Source: JAUVRX01 sp049664225
Lineage (GTDB): Bacteria; Acidobacteriota; Thermoanaerobaculia; Multivoradales; JAHEKO01
Reading direction: 5' to 3'
Assembly: GCA_049664225.1 (NCBI GenBank)
Contig: JBATEX010000111.1
Span: forward strand, 1-64,000
DNA: 64,000 nt
Below the pieces are notes generated by a model. It was not told the DNA's origin. It searched no databases and saw only the letters and a list, made by a program, of their open reading frames with translations. Both the position numbers and the translations under genes were made by a program. Of the stretch, positions 51,091 to 60,011 are shown piece after piece (positions within the stretch are counted from its first letter, which is position 1; the number at the start of each line of letters is the position of its first letter).

Positions 51091-52740
51091 ATGAGCCCGA
51101 CACCTGTTCCCCGTCCTATTGGCCAAGTCGCAGCGGATCTCGGTGTGCGACCCGAGCACTTGGTGCCCTATGGAGACGACAAGGCCAAGATTCGGCTCGA
51201 GGCACGAGATAGCGGCAGAACGCCTGGCAAGCTGGTATTGGTCTCCGCCATCACGCCGACCAGTGCAGGCGAAGGAAAGACCACGACCTCGATCGGGCTG
51301 GCACAGGGCATGACCAAGATCGGCAAGAAAGTCTGCCTGGCGCTGCGTGAGCCTTCCCTGGGACCGACCTTCGGCTTGAAGGGCGGTGCCACCGGCGGCG
51401 GCAAATCCGTGCTGGTACCCACCGCCGACATCAACCTTCATTTCACAGGTGATTTTCACGCCATCACGTCTGCCAACAACCTCCTGGCATCGATCGTCGA
51501 CAATCACCTCTACCACGGCAAGAAGCCGAGAATCGACTCGCGCCGGGTCCTCTGGCGACGGGTGATCGATCTCAACGACCGAGCTCTGCGTCACGTCGTG
51601 ATCGGGCTCGGCGGCAAGCTGCAAGGTGTTCCCAGGGAGACTGGATTCGACATCACTCCCGCCTCCGAGATCATGGCAGTTCTCTGCCTCGCCGAGGACG
51701 CCGACGATCTTCGAGCCCGACTGGCACGGCTTCTCGTGGCGTTCACCTACCGCAACGAACCGGTGACGGCCGCCGAACTGGAGGCGGTCGGAGCGATGAT
51801 GGTGCTACTGAGGGACGCCTTGATGCCGAATCTGGTACAGACAGGCGAAGGAGTTCCGGCAATGGTTCACGGCGGACCCTTCGCCAACATTGCCCACGGC
51901 TGCAACTCGGTCATCGCCACCAAGATGGCAATGGCCCATAGCGATTGGGTGATCACGGAGGCCGGTTTCGGCTTCGATCTCGGAGCGGAGAAGTTCTTCG
52001 ATATCAAGTGTGTGTCTGCCGGTCTGAATCCTGCCGCAGTCGTCCTGGTGGCGACGGTCAGGGCGCTGAAACGGCATGGAGGAGTGCCCAAGGCGGAGCT
52101 CGACAAGCCGGATCCGCAGGCCGTCGAGCGTGGATTGGGCAACCTTCGCAAGCACGTCGAGAACATTCGCGCTTTCGGTGAGACTCCCGTGGTGGCTCTG
52201 AACAAGTTCGGCGGCGACACTCCAGACGAGATTGCGATCGTACGTGAAGCCTGTCAGGCCATGGGAGCTCCATTCGCCGTGTCGGACATTTTTGACAAGG
52301 GTGGCGACGGGGGCATCGAGCTGGCAGAGACGCTCGTGCATCACGCCGAGAAGGCCTCGGGTCCGTTCCGGCCGCTCTACGATTGGTCGGAACCGGTGAA
52401 AGTCAAGATCGGCAAGATCGCTCGGACCATGTATGGAGCCACCGAGATTGCCTACACCAAACCGGCGGAGCGACAGCTCCAGAGAATCGAAGAGCTCGGC
52501 TACGACAACCTTCCGGTCTGCATGGCCAAGACGCCCACGTCGCTGACTGACGATCCGACACTCGCCGGGCGCCCGACCGATTTCGGTATTACCGTGCGTG
52601 ACTTTGTCGTCTCGGCGGGAGCCGGATTCGTGGTGCCGCTGCTGGGCGACATCATGCGCATGCCTGGCCTGCCGGTGACGCCGCAGGCGAGCCGCATGGA
52701 CTTGGAGGGTGGAGAAGTGAAGGGTTTGTTGGGAGGATGA
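51091..52740 (+). CDS. fhs: Formate-tetrahydrofolate ligase
   Basis: 549 residues, the usual length. It makes 10-formyl-tetrahydrofolate from formate, THF and ATP. The ATP loop ITPTSAGEGKTTTSIGL (54-70), EPSLGPTFGLKGGATGGG, FTGDFHAITSANNLL, HGGPFANIAHGCNSV and EAGFGFDLGAEKFFDIKC are all diagnostic. Alone in its transcription unit; it feeds one-carbon units to purine or methionine synthesis, and may serve a formate-assimilating route, though other acetyl-CoA pathway genes are not in the window. Confidence 0.97.
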   Translation: MSPTPVPRPIGQVAADLGVRPEHLVPYGDDKAKIRLEARDSGRTPGKLVLVSAITPTSAGEGKTTTSIGLAQGMTKIGKKVCLALREPSLGPTFGLKGGATGGGKSVLVPTADINLHFTGDFHAITSANNLLASIVDNHLYHGKKPRIDSRRVLWRRVIDLNDRALRHVVIGLGGKLQGVPRETGFDITPASEIMAVLCLAEDADDLRARLARLLVAFTYRNEPVTAAELEAVGAMMVLLRDALMPNLVQTGEGVPAMVHGGPFANIAHGCNSVIATKMAMAHSDWVITEAGFGFDLGAEKFFDIKCVSAGLNPAAVVLVATVRALKRHGGVPKAELDKPDPQAVERGLGNLRKHVENIRAFGETPVVALNKFGGDTPDEIAIVREACQAMGAPFAVSDIFDKGGDGGIELAETLVHHAEKASGPFRPLYDWSEPVKVKIGKIARTMYGATEIAYTKPAERQLQRIEELGYDNLPVCMAKTPTSLTDDPTLAGRPTDFGITVRDFVVSAGAGFVVPLLGDIMRMPGLPVTPQASRMDLEGGEVKGLLGG

Positions 52741-52753
52741 GGTAGGCAGTCCA

Positions 52754-52779
52754 CCGGGAGGCCGTACTGGCCCCCCCGG
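52754..52779. terminator. GC-rich hairpin between convergent fhs and cytochrome c genes
   Basis: CCGGGAGGCC (52754-52763) can pair with GGCCCCCCCGG (52769-52779), with one mismatch and one bulge and a GTACT loop. No T-run on either side, so a bidirectional terminator is possible but weakly supported. Confidence 0.4.
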
Positions 52780-52801
52780 CTGCTCTGTCAGCGGCTCGAA
52801 G

Positions 52802-53278
52802 TCATTCGGCCTGGATGGAGTCTAGGTACAGCACGAGCTCGCGGATCTTTCGAATGGCCCGCTCTTCTGCCGTCTCGTCCTCGCCGGAGGGCTCGGCACC
52901 CGACGTCTGAAAGACGTCTCCCCACACGGGCATTTCCTTCATGCCGTGCCCGCGGACCTCCTCTCGCCCGTCGACCGATCTCATCACTCGGTCGGCGGGA
53001 AAGGTCCCGTTGTTCTCCTGAGTCAGGACCGTCAAGTCGGTCGGCTTGACAGTCAGAAGCTCTGCCAGGGTGCCGTCACCTTTGGCTTTGGCGCCGTGAC
53101 AGTTGATGCAGTAGACGCGATAGGTCACCCGTCCCTTGGCGACCAGGAAGGCTGTGTCCTCCGTCGCGCTGTCGGCGGGTCCGGCCGCTGAGAGCAACAG
53201 GAGCACCGCAGCACACACGAGGATCGCGCCGCGCGCGACGCTTAGCAGCAATTGGCCACGGTCTTCGCGGTATGTCAT
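52802..53278 (-). CDS. Secreted c-type cytochrome (monoheme)
   Basis: 158 residues from the ATG at 53278, which has GGGAGGTAGGT just upstream. A signal anchor (about 9-33) is followed by the heme motif CINCH (57-61) with KGDG, and a likely axial Met in HGMKEMPVWGDVF (about 112). This is the cytochrome c domain of small periplasmic electron carriers. Its partner is unknown; it is divergent from the xdhC-mocA genes, so it might receive electrons from a molybdenum hydroxylase. Confidence 0.9.
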   Translation of the reverse strand: MTYREDRGQLLLSVARGAILVCAAVLLLLSAAGPADSATEDTAFLVAKGRVTYRVYCINCHGAKAKGDGTLAELLTVKPTDLTVLTQENNGTFPADRVMRSVDGREEVRGHGMKEMPVWGDVFQTSGAEPSGEDETAEERAIRKIRELVLYLDSIQAE

Positions 53279-53461
53279 ACCTACCTCCCCCTCCTTCCAG
53301 GGTCTTTCGAGGTTCTTCAGTCTCAATACCGTAAGACTACTCTTCTGGCGCCGATTTCACAATGGAACTACTTGGAGCAGACGGCCCATTCCTGACTCGA
53401 GCCAGCCCGGACTGGCGACCCTGTTCCGGTGGTGATCGGTCAGACGGGTAGGGCGCGTGTC

Positions 53462-53490
53462 TTGATCGGGAACGAGTGCCGATTCATAAT
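53462..53490 (+). promoter_or_regulatory. Sigma-70-like promoter of xdhC operon
   Basis: TTGATC (53462-53467), 17-bp spacer, CATAAT (53485-53490). The start codon of the first gene is at 53559, giving a leader of about 60 nt. Confidence 0.6.
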
Positions 53491-53558
53491 TCCCACGCCT
53501 GTGACATTCAGCGTAGGCCCGACCCATTGTAGGTCAGGTCGGAAAGAGACTACGACAA

Positions 53559-53870
53559 GTGCGACAAGTCCTCGAAGAGATCGAAGGTTGGAAGAAGCAG
53601 GGCTCGGGTGTAGCTCTGGCTACCGTGGTCAAGGTCTGGGGCTCGGCACCCCGCCCGCTGGGCTCCAAGATGGCGATCAGGGACGACGGAGAAATGGTCG
53701 GATCGGTCAGCGGTGGCTGCGTCGAAGCGGCGGTCTGTCAGGAGGCGAAAGGAGTGCTCGTCTCAGGTGAGCCCAAACTGCTGCGCTATGGGGTGGCGGA
53801 CGAGGAGGCCTGGAGTCTGGGACTGAGCTGCGGAGGAGAGATCGAAGTGTTCATCGAGAAGGTGGCCTGA
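53559..53870 (+). CDS. XdhC N-terminal domain protein (XdhC/CoxI)
   Basis: 103 residues, GTG start. It has the XdhC_CoxI pattern: VALATVVKVWGSAPRPLGSKM, the SGGCVE signature (51-56) and LSCGGEIEVFIE. In full XdhC proteins this domain precedes a Rossmann domain; here that domain is encoded by the next gene, 1 bp away. XdhC proteins handle sulfuration and insertion of the molybdenum cofactor into xanthine or CO dehydrogenases. A start/stop junction rather than a frameshift separates the two, so the split looks natural. Confidence 0.88.
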   Translation: MRQVLEEIEGWKKQGSGVALATVVKVWGSAPRPLGSKMAIRDDGEMVGSVSGGCVEAAVCQEAKGVLVSGEPKLLRYGVADEEAWSLGLSCGGEIEVFIEKVA

Positions 53871-53871
53871 G

Positions 53872-54624
53872 GTGCAGGAGGCAATATTCAGGACGCTTCG
53901 ATGCTCGCTTGTAGATCAGGAGTCGATCGCGTTAGCCACAGTGGTGGCAGGCCCGGGAGTCGGCTGCCAGCTCCTGGTTTGGCCCGGTGGTCAGACCCTG
54001 GGGGACCTCGGGTCGCCGAGACTGAACCAGCGCGCCTCCCTCTATGCCGAACAGCTCATACCTGCCCAGCAATCCGCTCGCAAGGCTTTTGACAGCGACC
54101 GAGCGACGGTCGATGTGTTCTTCGAGGTCGTGGCGCCACCTCGGAAGCTCGTCGTTGTCGGTGCCGTCCACGTTGCCGAACATTTGATTCGACTGGCTCG
54201 GGAGCTGGACTTCGAGACGGTAGTTGTCGATCCGCGAGCGGCATTTCTGAGCCAGGAGAGGTTTGCCGGTGCAAGCCTACGAATCGGCGCCTGGCCCCAG
54301 GAGGCCTTTCGGCAGGTTGGTATCGATGAGAGTACCTTCGTGGCAGTGCTGAGTCACGATCCCAAGATCGATCTACCGGCGATCGAATCGGCACTGCGGA
54401 GCCCCGCTCGCTACATTGGAGTGCTGGGATCGAAGAAGTCCCACAAGAAGAGACTGTCGAAGCTGAAGGACATGGGCTTCTCCGCACTGGATCTGGAACG
54501 ACTGCATGCTCCCATAGGCCTCGACCTTGGCGGGCGGCGAGCCGTTGAGATCGCCCTGGCAATCGTCGCTCAGATGGTCGCGGTTCATCATGGGCGGACA
54601 GGCGACCCAAAGGATGCTCGCTGA
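53872..54624 (+). CDS. XdhC C-terminal Rossmann-domain protein
   Basis: 250 residues, GTG start. An N-terminal remnant of the XdhC/CoxI domain (SIALATVVAGPGVGCQLLV) is followed by XdhC_C: RKLVVVGAVHVAEHLIRLA, TVVVDPRAAFLSQERF, VAVLSHDPKIDLPAIESAL, YIGVLGSKKSHKKR and HAPIGLDLGGRRAVEIALAIVAQMVA. Together with the preceding protein it should form the molybdenum-cofactor chaperone. The target hydroxylase is not in the window. Overlaps the next gene by 11 bp. Confidence 0.9.
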   Translation: MQEAIFRTLRCSLVDQESIALATVVAGPGVGCQLLVWPGGQTLGDLGSPRLNQRASLYAEQLIPAQQSARKAFDSDRATVDVFFEVVAPPRKLVVVGAVHVAEHLIRLARELDFETVVVDPRAAFLSQERFAGASLRIGAWPQEAFRQVGIDESTFVAVLSHDPKIDLPAIESALRSPARYIGVLGSKKSHKKRLSKLKDMGFSALDLERLHAPIGLDLGGRRAVEIALAIVAQMVAVHHGRTGDPKDAR

Positions 54625-55213
54625 ATCGACCGTCTCGGGTGTGCTGCTGGCAGCAGGCGCCTCGCGGCGATTCGGTGCAGACCTGCCAAAACAGCTGTGG
54701 CCCGTGGCAGGCGAAGCTCTGGTCAGGAGAGTCGCAAGGCGTGCGCTGGGCTCGCGGTTGAGCGAGGTCATTGTGGTCGTGGGCCATCAGGCGGACCGGG
54801 TGACGGCCGCACTGGTCGGGCTGCCGGTCAGGATCGTCGAAAATGCGGCCCATAGCTCAGGTCAGGCCAGCTCAGTAAGAGCCGGTCTCGAGGCGGTCAG
54901 CGGCGCGGCTTCTGGCTCGCTCTTCATGCCCGTGGATCAGCCGCACCTGGAAAGCAGACTGATCGATGGCTTGATTGAACTGTTCGAAGCAACAGGCGGA
55001 CCGATCGTGGTGCCCACCTTCCGGGGAACCAGAGGTGCGCCCGTGCTCTTCGCCCGAAGCTTGTTCCCCGAATTGGCGTGCCTCGAGGGGGACGCTGGAG
55101 GGCGGCAGCTATTGCCGCTTCACGCTGACGAGATCATTGAGCTGCCCTTGGCAGACTCAGCCGCGCTGAAGGACGTAGACACCCCAGAGGATCGGCAGCG
55201 ACTCGGGTTCTAG
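54614..55213 (+). CDS. Molybdenum cofactor nucleotidyltransferase (MocA/MobA-like)
   Basis: 199 residues from the ATG at 54614; an ATG at 54590 is also possible and neither has a strong ribosome site. GVLLAAGASRRFGADLPKQLWP is the nucleotide-binding loop of MobA/MocA enzymes, with VVVGHQADRV, FMPVDQPHL (metal Asp) and VVPTFRGTRGAPVLF. It probably adds CMP (or GMP) to molybdopterin for the same molybdenum hydroxylase that XdhC serves. Confidence 0.88.
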   Translation: MLAESTVSGVLLAAGASRRFGADLPKQLWPVAGEALVRRVARRALGSRLSEVIVVVGHQADRVTAALVGLPVRIVENAAHSSGQASSVRAGLEAVSGAASGSLFMPVDQPHLESRLIDGLIELFEATGGPIVVPTFRGTRGAPVLFARSLFPELACLEGDAGGRQLLPLHADEIIELPLADSAALKDVDTPEDRQRLGF

Positions 55214-55235
55214 GGCGGCAGGCTAGGTGAGTTGT

Positions 55236-56432
55236 CTAGGGTGGCTCCTTCCGCAGACAGCCGAGATCGAGGGATCGAGCGACGGTATCTGCGATTGCCA
55301 GGCCCCCAAGGGTCGGTCGAAGGCGGGACCGATCGACAATGGCCAATCCCCGCTTCACGAGCTCATCTATGGTCGCTCGGTTGTCTCGCCATAGCGCTGG
55401 TCCCAGTCCGCCGGGCAGGTTGTCGAAGTCGACGCCGGCGTAGGTTCTCAGGCCCAACATCAGGCTCTCCAGGACGAGGCTCTCCCGGCCCAGGTCCTCG
55501 GCACTTTCGAGCGGAGGGCGGCCTGCATCCAGAGGCGCCATCCAGGCCTTGATCTTTCGCGGGTTCCACCATCGACGACCCCGGGCAAAGGAGTGGGCGG
55601 AGGGACCTAGCCCAAGATAGGGGGAGTGAGACCAGTACTTCTGATTGTGGAGGGAGCGATGCTGGGGGCCAGCGGCGAAGTTGGAAACCTCGTAACCCGG
55701 CATGCCGCCTGCCGCCAGGTGACGATGGGTGAGCATGAAGAGCTCCGCCTGGTCGTCGTTGTCCATCTCCATCAGCTCACCCCGCAGTTGTCGAAATCCG
55801 AACGGGGTTCGGGGATGAACGGTCAACTGATAGCAGGACAGGTGATGCGGCCCGGCCGCCAGAGCCTCGTCGAGATCGTTTTGCCAGGCTCTTGGTGACT
55901 GGTCTGGAATGCCGTAGATCAGGTCCATGGCTACCGTATCGAATCCGGCGGCGAGGGCGTTGTCGAGACCCCGCCGCGCGGCCCGCGGTGAGTGCTGTCG
56001 TCCCAGGAAGGCGAGATTGTCTTCGGCGAAGGACTGCACGCCCAGACTGATCGTGCGAAATCCCATCTGGCGCCAGGTCGTTGCGGTTTCCAGGGTGACA
56101 TCCTCGGGATTGGCCTCCAGGAATAGCCAGGCGTCCTCGCGGACGTGCATCTTGGCCCGAACTGCCTCGAGGATGCTCTCGAGGTTCCCGGGCGGCAGCA
56201 TCGAGGGGGTACCGCCCCCGAAGTAGATCGTGTCGAACGCCTCGCTGGGCGGTTCACGGACCAGTTCTGGCCAGCCGGATTCGGTCAGGAGCTCGATTTC
56301 CAGTGACAGATGTTGCAAATAGCGAGTCTGCCAGGATCGATCTCCGGTAAGTACGGAGAAATCGCAGTACGGACAGATATGGGTACAAAAGGGAACGTGG
56401 ATGTACAGCCCGGGGCCGTCGAATTCACTCAC
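55236..56432 (-). CDS. hemW: Radical SAM heme chaperone HemW
   Basis: 398 residues, GTG start overlapping the lepA stop by 4 bp (GTGA). The radical SAM cluster motif is CTHICPYC (C16, C20, C23) followed by FGGGTPSML, EANPEDVT and SLGVQSFAEDNLAFLGR, and the HemW-type C-terminal domain. Lacks residues of HemN that make true coproporphyrinogen oxidase activity, as far as can be judged. lepA-hemW is a common gene pair. Confidence 0.93.
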   Translation of the reverse strand: MSEFDGPGLYIHVPFCTHICPYCDFSVLTGDRSWQTRYLQHLSLEIELLTESGWPELVREPPSEAFDTIYFGGGTPSMLPPGNLESILEAVRAKMHVREDAWLFLEANPEDVTLETATTWRQMGFRTISLGVQSFAEDNLAFLGRQHSPRAARRGLDNALAAGFDTVAMDLIYGIPDQSPRAWQNDLDEALAAGPHHLSCYQLTVHPRTPFGFRQLRGELMEMDNDDQAELFMLTHRHLAAGGMPGYEVSNFAAGPQHRSLHNQKYWSHSPYLGLGPSAHSFARGRRWWNPRKIKAWMAPLDAGRPPLESAEDLGRESLVLESLMLGLRTYAGVDFDNLPGGLGPALWRDNRATIDELVKRGLAIVDRSRLRPTLGGLAIADTVARSLDLGCLRKEPP

Positions 56433-58228
56433 TTCTGGGGGTCGGACGTGAGTACCGCCATGAAGGCCGATTGCGGAATTTCCACTGCTCCGACCACCTT
56501 CATCCGCTTCTTGCCTTCACGCTGCTTCTCTAGCAGCTTCCTCTTGCGAGTGATGTCACCGCCATAGCACTTGGCCGTGACGTCCTTGCGGTAGGCGTTG
56601 ATAGTCGAGCGGGCGATGATCTGGCCGCCGATGGCCCCCTGAATGGCAATCTTGAACTGCTGTCGTGGGATGGTCTCCTCGAGTCTCTCGCAGTAGCGCA
56701 CCGCCCTTGCCCGGGACATGTCGCGATGGACCAACTGGGAGAGTGCATCGACCGGCTCGCCATTTACCAGGATATCGACCTTGACGAGATCTGTGGGCCG
56801 GTAGTCCAGCATCTCGTAGTCGAAGGATCCGTACCCTTGGGTGACGGTCTTGAGCTTGTCGTAGAAATCGAACAGCACCTCGGCCAGGGGGAGCTCGGAG
56901 GTCAGGTCGACTCTGCCGACGGACAGATAGTTGAAGGTTGTGTTCAGGCCCCGCTTCTCCCGGCAGAGCTCCATGACGACGCCAATGTAGCGCTCGGGCA
57001 TCATGATCGAGGCCTTGATGTAGGGTTCGGTTGCACTCTGAATCTGTGACGGGTCGGGGTAGAGGGTCGGATTGTCGACCGCAATCTGCTCGCCACTCTG
57101 CAGTGTGATCTCGTAGCGCACCGATGGGGCAGACAGGATCAAGGAGAGGCCGTACTCTCTCCTCAGCCTCTCTTGCACCACATCGAGGTGGAGGAGGCCA
57201 AGGAAACCGCAGCGAAAGCCGAAGCCAAGAGCGACGGAGGAGTCCTTCTCGTAGGTCAGGGCCGCGTCGTTGAGGGCCAGTTTGTCGAGCGCAGTCGTCA
57301 GATCCTCGTAGTCGTCGGTGGACATGGGATAGATCGAGGAGAAGACGACTGGCTTGGCCTCCTTGTATCCGGGTAACGGCTCTTCAGCAGGATTCCGGGC
57401 TTCGGTGATGGTGTCGCCGATCGCGATGTCGCGCACGGTCTTGATGCCGGCGATGACATAGCCCACTGCTCCGGCCGACAACACGTCCGTCTTGACCCGG
57501 CGAAGCTGGAGTTGCCCCACCTCCTCGACCTCGAACTCTTTGTCGCTGTGCATCAGGCGGATCCGCTGACCCGGGCGAAGGCGACCGTCCTTGACTCGAC
57601 AGATCATCACGACACCCCTGTAGGGGTCGTATTGCGCATCGAAGATCAGGGCCTGAAGCTTGGCCTCGGGGTCGCCGATGGGTGGCGGAAGCTTGTGAAC
57701 CACGGCTTCGAGGACATCTTCGATCCCGATCCCCTGTTTGGCCGAACAGAGAACGGCCTCGTAGGGATCCAGCCCGAGGTCTTCCGATATCTCCTCCCGG
57801 GCGCGCTCGATATCGGCCGACGGCAGGTCGATTTTGTTGATTACCGGGACCAGCTCGAGGTCGTACTCCAGTGCCAGGTAGAGATTGGCCACCGTCTGCG
57901 CCTCGACCCCTTGCGACGCATCGACCAGCAAGAGAGCGCCTTCGCAGGACATCAACGAGCGCCGGACTTCGTGCGAGAAGTCGACATGTCCGGGCGTGTC
58001 GATCAGGTTTAGCGCGTACCGATTGCCATCTCGGGCCTCGTAGAGCAGGGTCACCGTGTTGCTCTTGATCGTGATACCTCGCTCGCGCTCGATATCCATG
58101 GAATCGAGAATCTGGTCTCGAAATTCCCGGTCCTCGACGGCCCCACAGCTCTGGATCAGGCGATCGGCCAGGGTCGATTTGCCATGATCGATGTGAGCGA
58201 TGATGCAGAAATTGCGGATCGAGTCCAC
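56429..58228 (-). CDS. lepA: Elongation factor 4 (back-translocase LepA)
   Basis: 599 residues, the standard size. The GTPase G1 AHIDHGKST (11-19), switch DIERERGITIKSNT, VDASQGVEAQT and NKIDLPSADI are clear, followed by domains II, III, V and the LepA-specific C-terminus (GGDITRKRKLLEKQREGKKRMK). It acts on stalled or mis-translocated ribosomes. First gene of the lepA-hemW unit. Confidence 0.98.
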   Translation of the reverse strand: MDSIRNFCIIAHIDHGKSTLADRLIQSCGAVEDREFRDQILDSMDIERERGITIKSNTVTLLYEARDGNRYALNLIDTPGHVDFSHEVRRSLMSCEGALLLVDASQGVEAQTVANLYLALEYDLELVPVINKIDLPSADIERAREEISEDLGLDPYEAVLCSAKQGIGIEDVLEAVVHKLPPPIGDPEAKLQALIFDAQYDPYRGVVMICRVKDGRLRPGQRIRLMHSDKEFEVEEVGQLQLRRVKTDVLSAGAVGYVIAGIKTVRDIAIGDTITEARNPAEEPLPGYKEAKPVVFSSIYPMSTDDYEDLTTALDKLALNDAALTYEKDSSVALGFGFRCGFLGLLHLDVVQERLRREYGLSLILSAPSVRYEITLQSGEQIAVDNPTLYPDPSQIQSATEPYIKASIMMPERYIGVVMELCREKRGLNTTFNYLSVGRVDLTSELPLAEVLFDFYDKLKTVTQGYGSFDYEMLDYRPTDLVKVDILVNGEPVDALSQLVHRDMSRARAVRYCERLEETIPRQQFKIAIQGAIGGQIIARSTINAYRKDVTAKCYGGDITRKRKLLEKQREGKKRMKVVGAVEIPQSAFMAVLTSDPQK

Positions 58229-58400
58229 GTTGGGTGTTCCCCTATGGGCAACCGCAGTCCCGTTTCCATCAGGGCCTGGGCCATCAGAGCCGTGAGTTTA
58301 CCTCTGATGGTCGCGGCGTGAGAGGTCAATTCACCGCCGAGGGCCGGATTTGGCGCTAGAATGGGGCTACCGTCAGCCTTGTGGCGCCCGGACTTGCCTG

Positions 58401-60011
58401 ATGACCGGTAATAACCAGGATCCTCTGTCGTCGAGTCGCTCGCCTGCCGAGCCTCTCGTTGTGCTGGAGTTCTCCAGCTTCGAGGACTTTCTCGAGAGCT
58501 GCTCTTCGCGGATCTCCTCGGCGGGGCTCTTTCTCGAGGCCGAACCGAGAGAGCGTGTGGGCTCACCTCTGCGCTTCGAGCTCCGCATCCGCGACGGATT
58601 CCGCCTGCTCCGAGGCGAAGGGGAAGTCATTCGGGTGCACGACCCTTTGCCAACCACGGGCGAAGTCGCCGGGGTTACCGTGCGTTTTACCAGCCTCGAC
58701 GAGGCCAGTCAGAAACTCCTGCCTGTGGTGCTGGATCACCTCCACCAGAGAGGTATACCTCTGCTCGATCTGGCAGCGGAAGAGTCTAGTGCCGAGGTCG
58801 AGGTCACGGCGCACGATTCAGCCGACCAGGAGCCCGTCGAAGTCACCCTGGAGGATCTCTGGGAGGAGTTCGAGGTCGCAGCGATTGGTCAGGTGGTCGC
58901 GTCGGATGGGGTCGAGAGCTCGGCAGACGTTTCTTCTGAGCCGCTGCTTGCCGAGGTAGGGCAGCTCGCGATCGAAGCCGACCGGGAGGAGACAGGGGAA
59001 GATCTGGTGGCGGCTGCCAGCTTGCTCGACGATGTGGAGTCGGAACTCGAGGCTGAGGAGTTAGTGCCGGAGGACGAGACAGAGGTGGGGACTACGACTG
59101 TAGCCGAAGACGAGGCGGACCTCGACGAGGAGGATACGACCGAGGAAGAGGATGGGGAAGCTCCAGAGACAGAGGCTCTCGACCTGGCCGGAGTCCTCCC
59201 GGCGGCTCTGGGAGGAGCGGACTCCCTGGATGAAGACGTGGAGCGGCTACCCGACGAGATGGCCGAGGCCGAAGAAGCCTCCTCCAGCTTCTGGCAGCAG
59301 GTTCGAGAGCTCTGGCTGCTGATTCTCATGGCTTTCCTGGGCGTCCTCATCGGCCTGGTGGTGTACTTGAGTTTCCGAGATGGGTTCCAGTGGCCATGGT
59401 CTTCGGACGTTGGTCTGGGGCAACCTGCGTCGACCGAGCTGCTGGCGGATGATCTGGAAGAGGCGCCTGAGAGACGGGAGATCATCGCGGCTTTCGATTT
59501 CGAAGATCCTGCCCAGGCCGGCGCCGGGTTCCGGGGGGCGTCAGAAGGCGAGACGCCGGCTGAGTCGGCGACGCCGCCCAAGGTCATTCGAGTGGATCCG
59601 GCGCCTGGGACTCTTCCTCAGCGGGCCGGCGCGCAAGACAAACCACCACCCCAGCCAACTTCCGGCGTGGTCCTGACCGGCGTAGATCGCATCACCTGGG
59701 AGGAGTCTCAGAATCAGACCGTTTTGACCCTCTGGGGAGATGGTCCCTTCGATACCGATCAGCTGGTGGTGTTCCGACTGGATACCGACACGCCGCGGCA
59801 AGTCGTCAAGATCCTGGGCGTATCACGGCCCTTCTCGAGGCGCAATCTGGCAGTGGGCACGAGCCACGTCTCGGCGATCCGAACCGGCCTGCATACGGGC
59901 GACGCGGGTCAGGAGCTGCATGTCGTGGCCGATCTGGAAGATTCGGCGGTGAGGATGCGCCGGATGGAGCCCGAGGGCTCCCAACTTCACGTCTATTTCT
60001 CCAAGCTCTAG
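58401..60011 (+). CDS. PilZ-like domain, acidic linker, one helix and AMIN-like domain fusion
   Basis: 536 residues from the ATG at 58401. Residues 22-120 resemble the myxobacterial-type PilZ domain (SRISSAGLFLEAE, GEVIRVHDPLPTTGEVAGVTVRF); the c-di-GMP residues RxxxR and D/N-x-S-x-x-G are not intact, so binding may be lost. Residues 130-295 are very acidic and probably unfolded. A helix (304-324) crosses the membrane, and residues about 430-536 look like a periplasmic AMIN domain (ITWEESQNQTVLTLWGDG, SAIRTGLHTG). A cytoplasm-to-peptidoglycan link, for example for pili or cell division, is an inference. Ends 4 bp inside the convergent gene. Confidence 0.82.
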   Translation: MTGNNQDPLSSSRSPAEPLVVLEFSSFEDFLESCSSRISSAGLFLEAEPRERVGSPLRFELRIRDGFRLLRGEGEVIRVHDPLPTTGEVAGVTVRFTSLDEASQKLLPVVLDHLHQRGIPLLDLAAEESSAEVEVTAHDSADQEPVEVTLEDLWEEFEVAAIGQVVASDGVESSADVSSEPLLAEVGQLAIEADREETGEDLVAAASLLDDVESELEAEELVPEDETEVGTTTVAEDEADLDEEDTTEEEDGEAPETEALDLAGVLPAALGGADSLDEDVERLPDEMAEAEEASSSFWQQVRELWLLILMAFLGVLIGLVVYLSFRDGFQWPWSSDVGLGQPASTELLADDLEEAPERREIIAAFDFEDPAQAGAGFRGASEGETPAESATPPKVIRVDPAPGTLPQRAGAQDKPPPQPTSGVVLTGVDRITWEESQNQTVLTLWGDGPFDTDQLVVFRLDTDTPRQVVKILGVSRPFSRRNLAVGTSHVSAIRTGLHTGDAGQELHVVADLEDSAVRMRRMEPEGSQLHVYFSKL

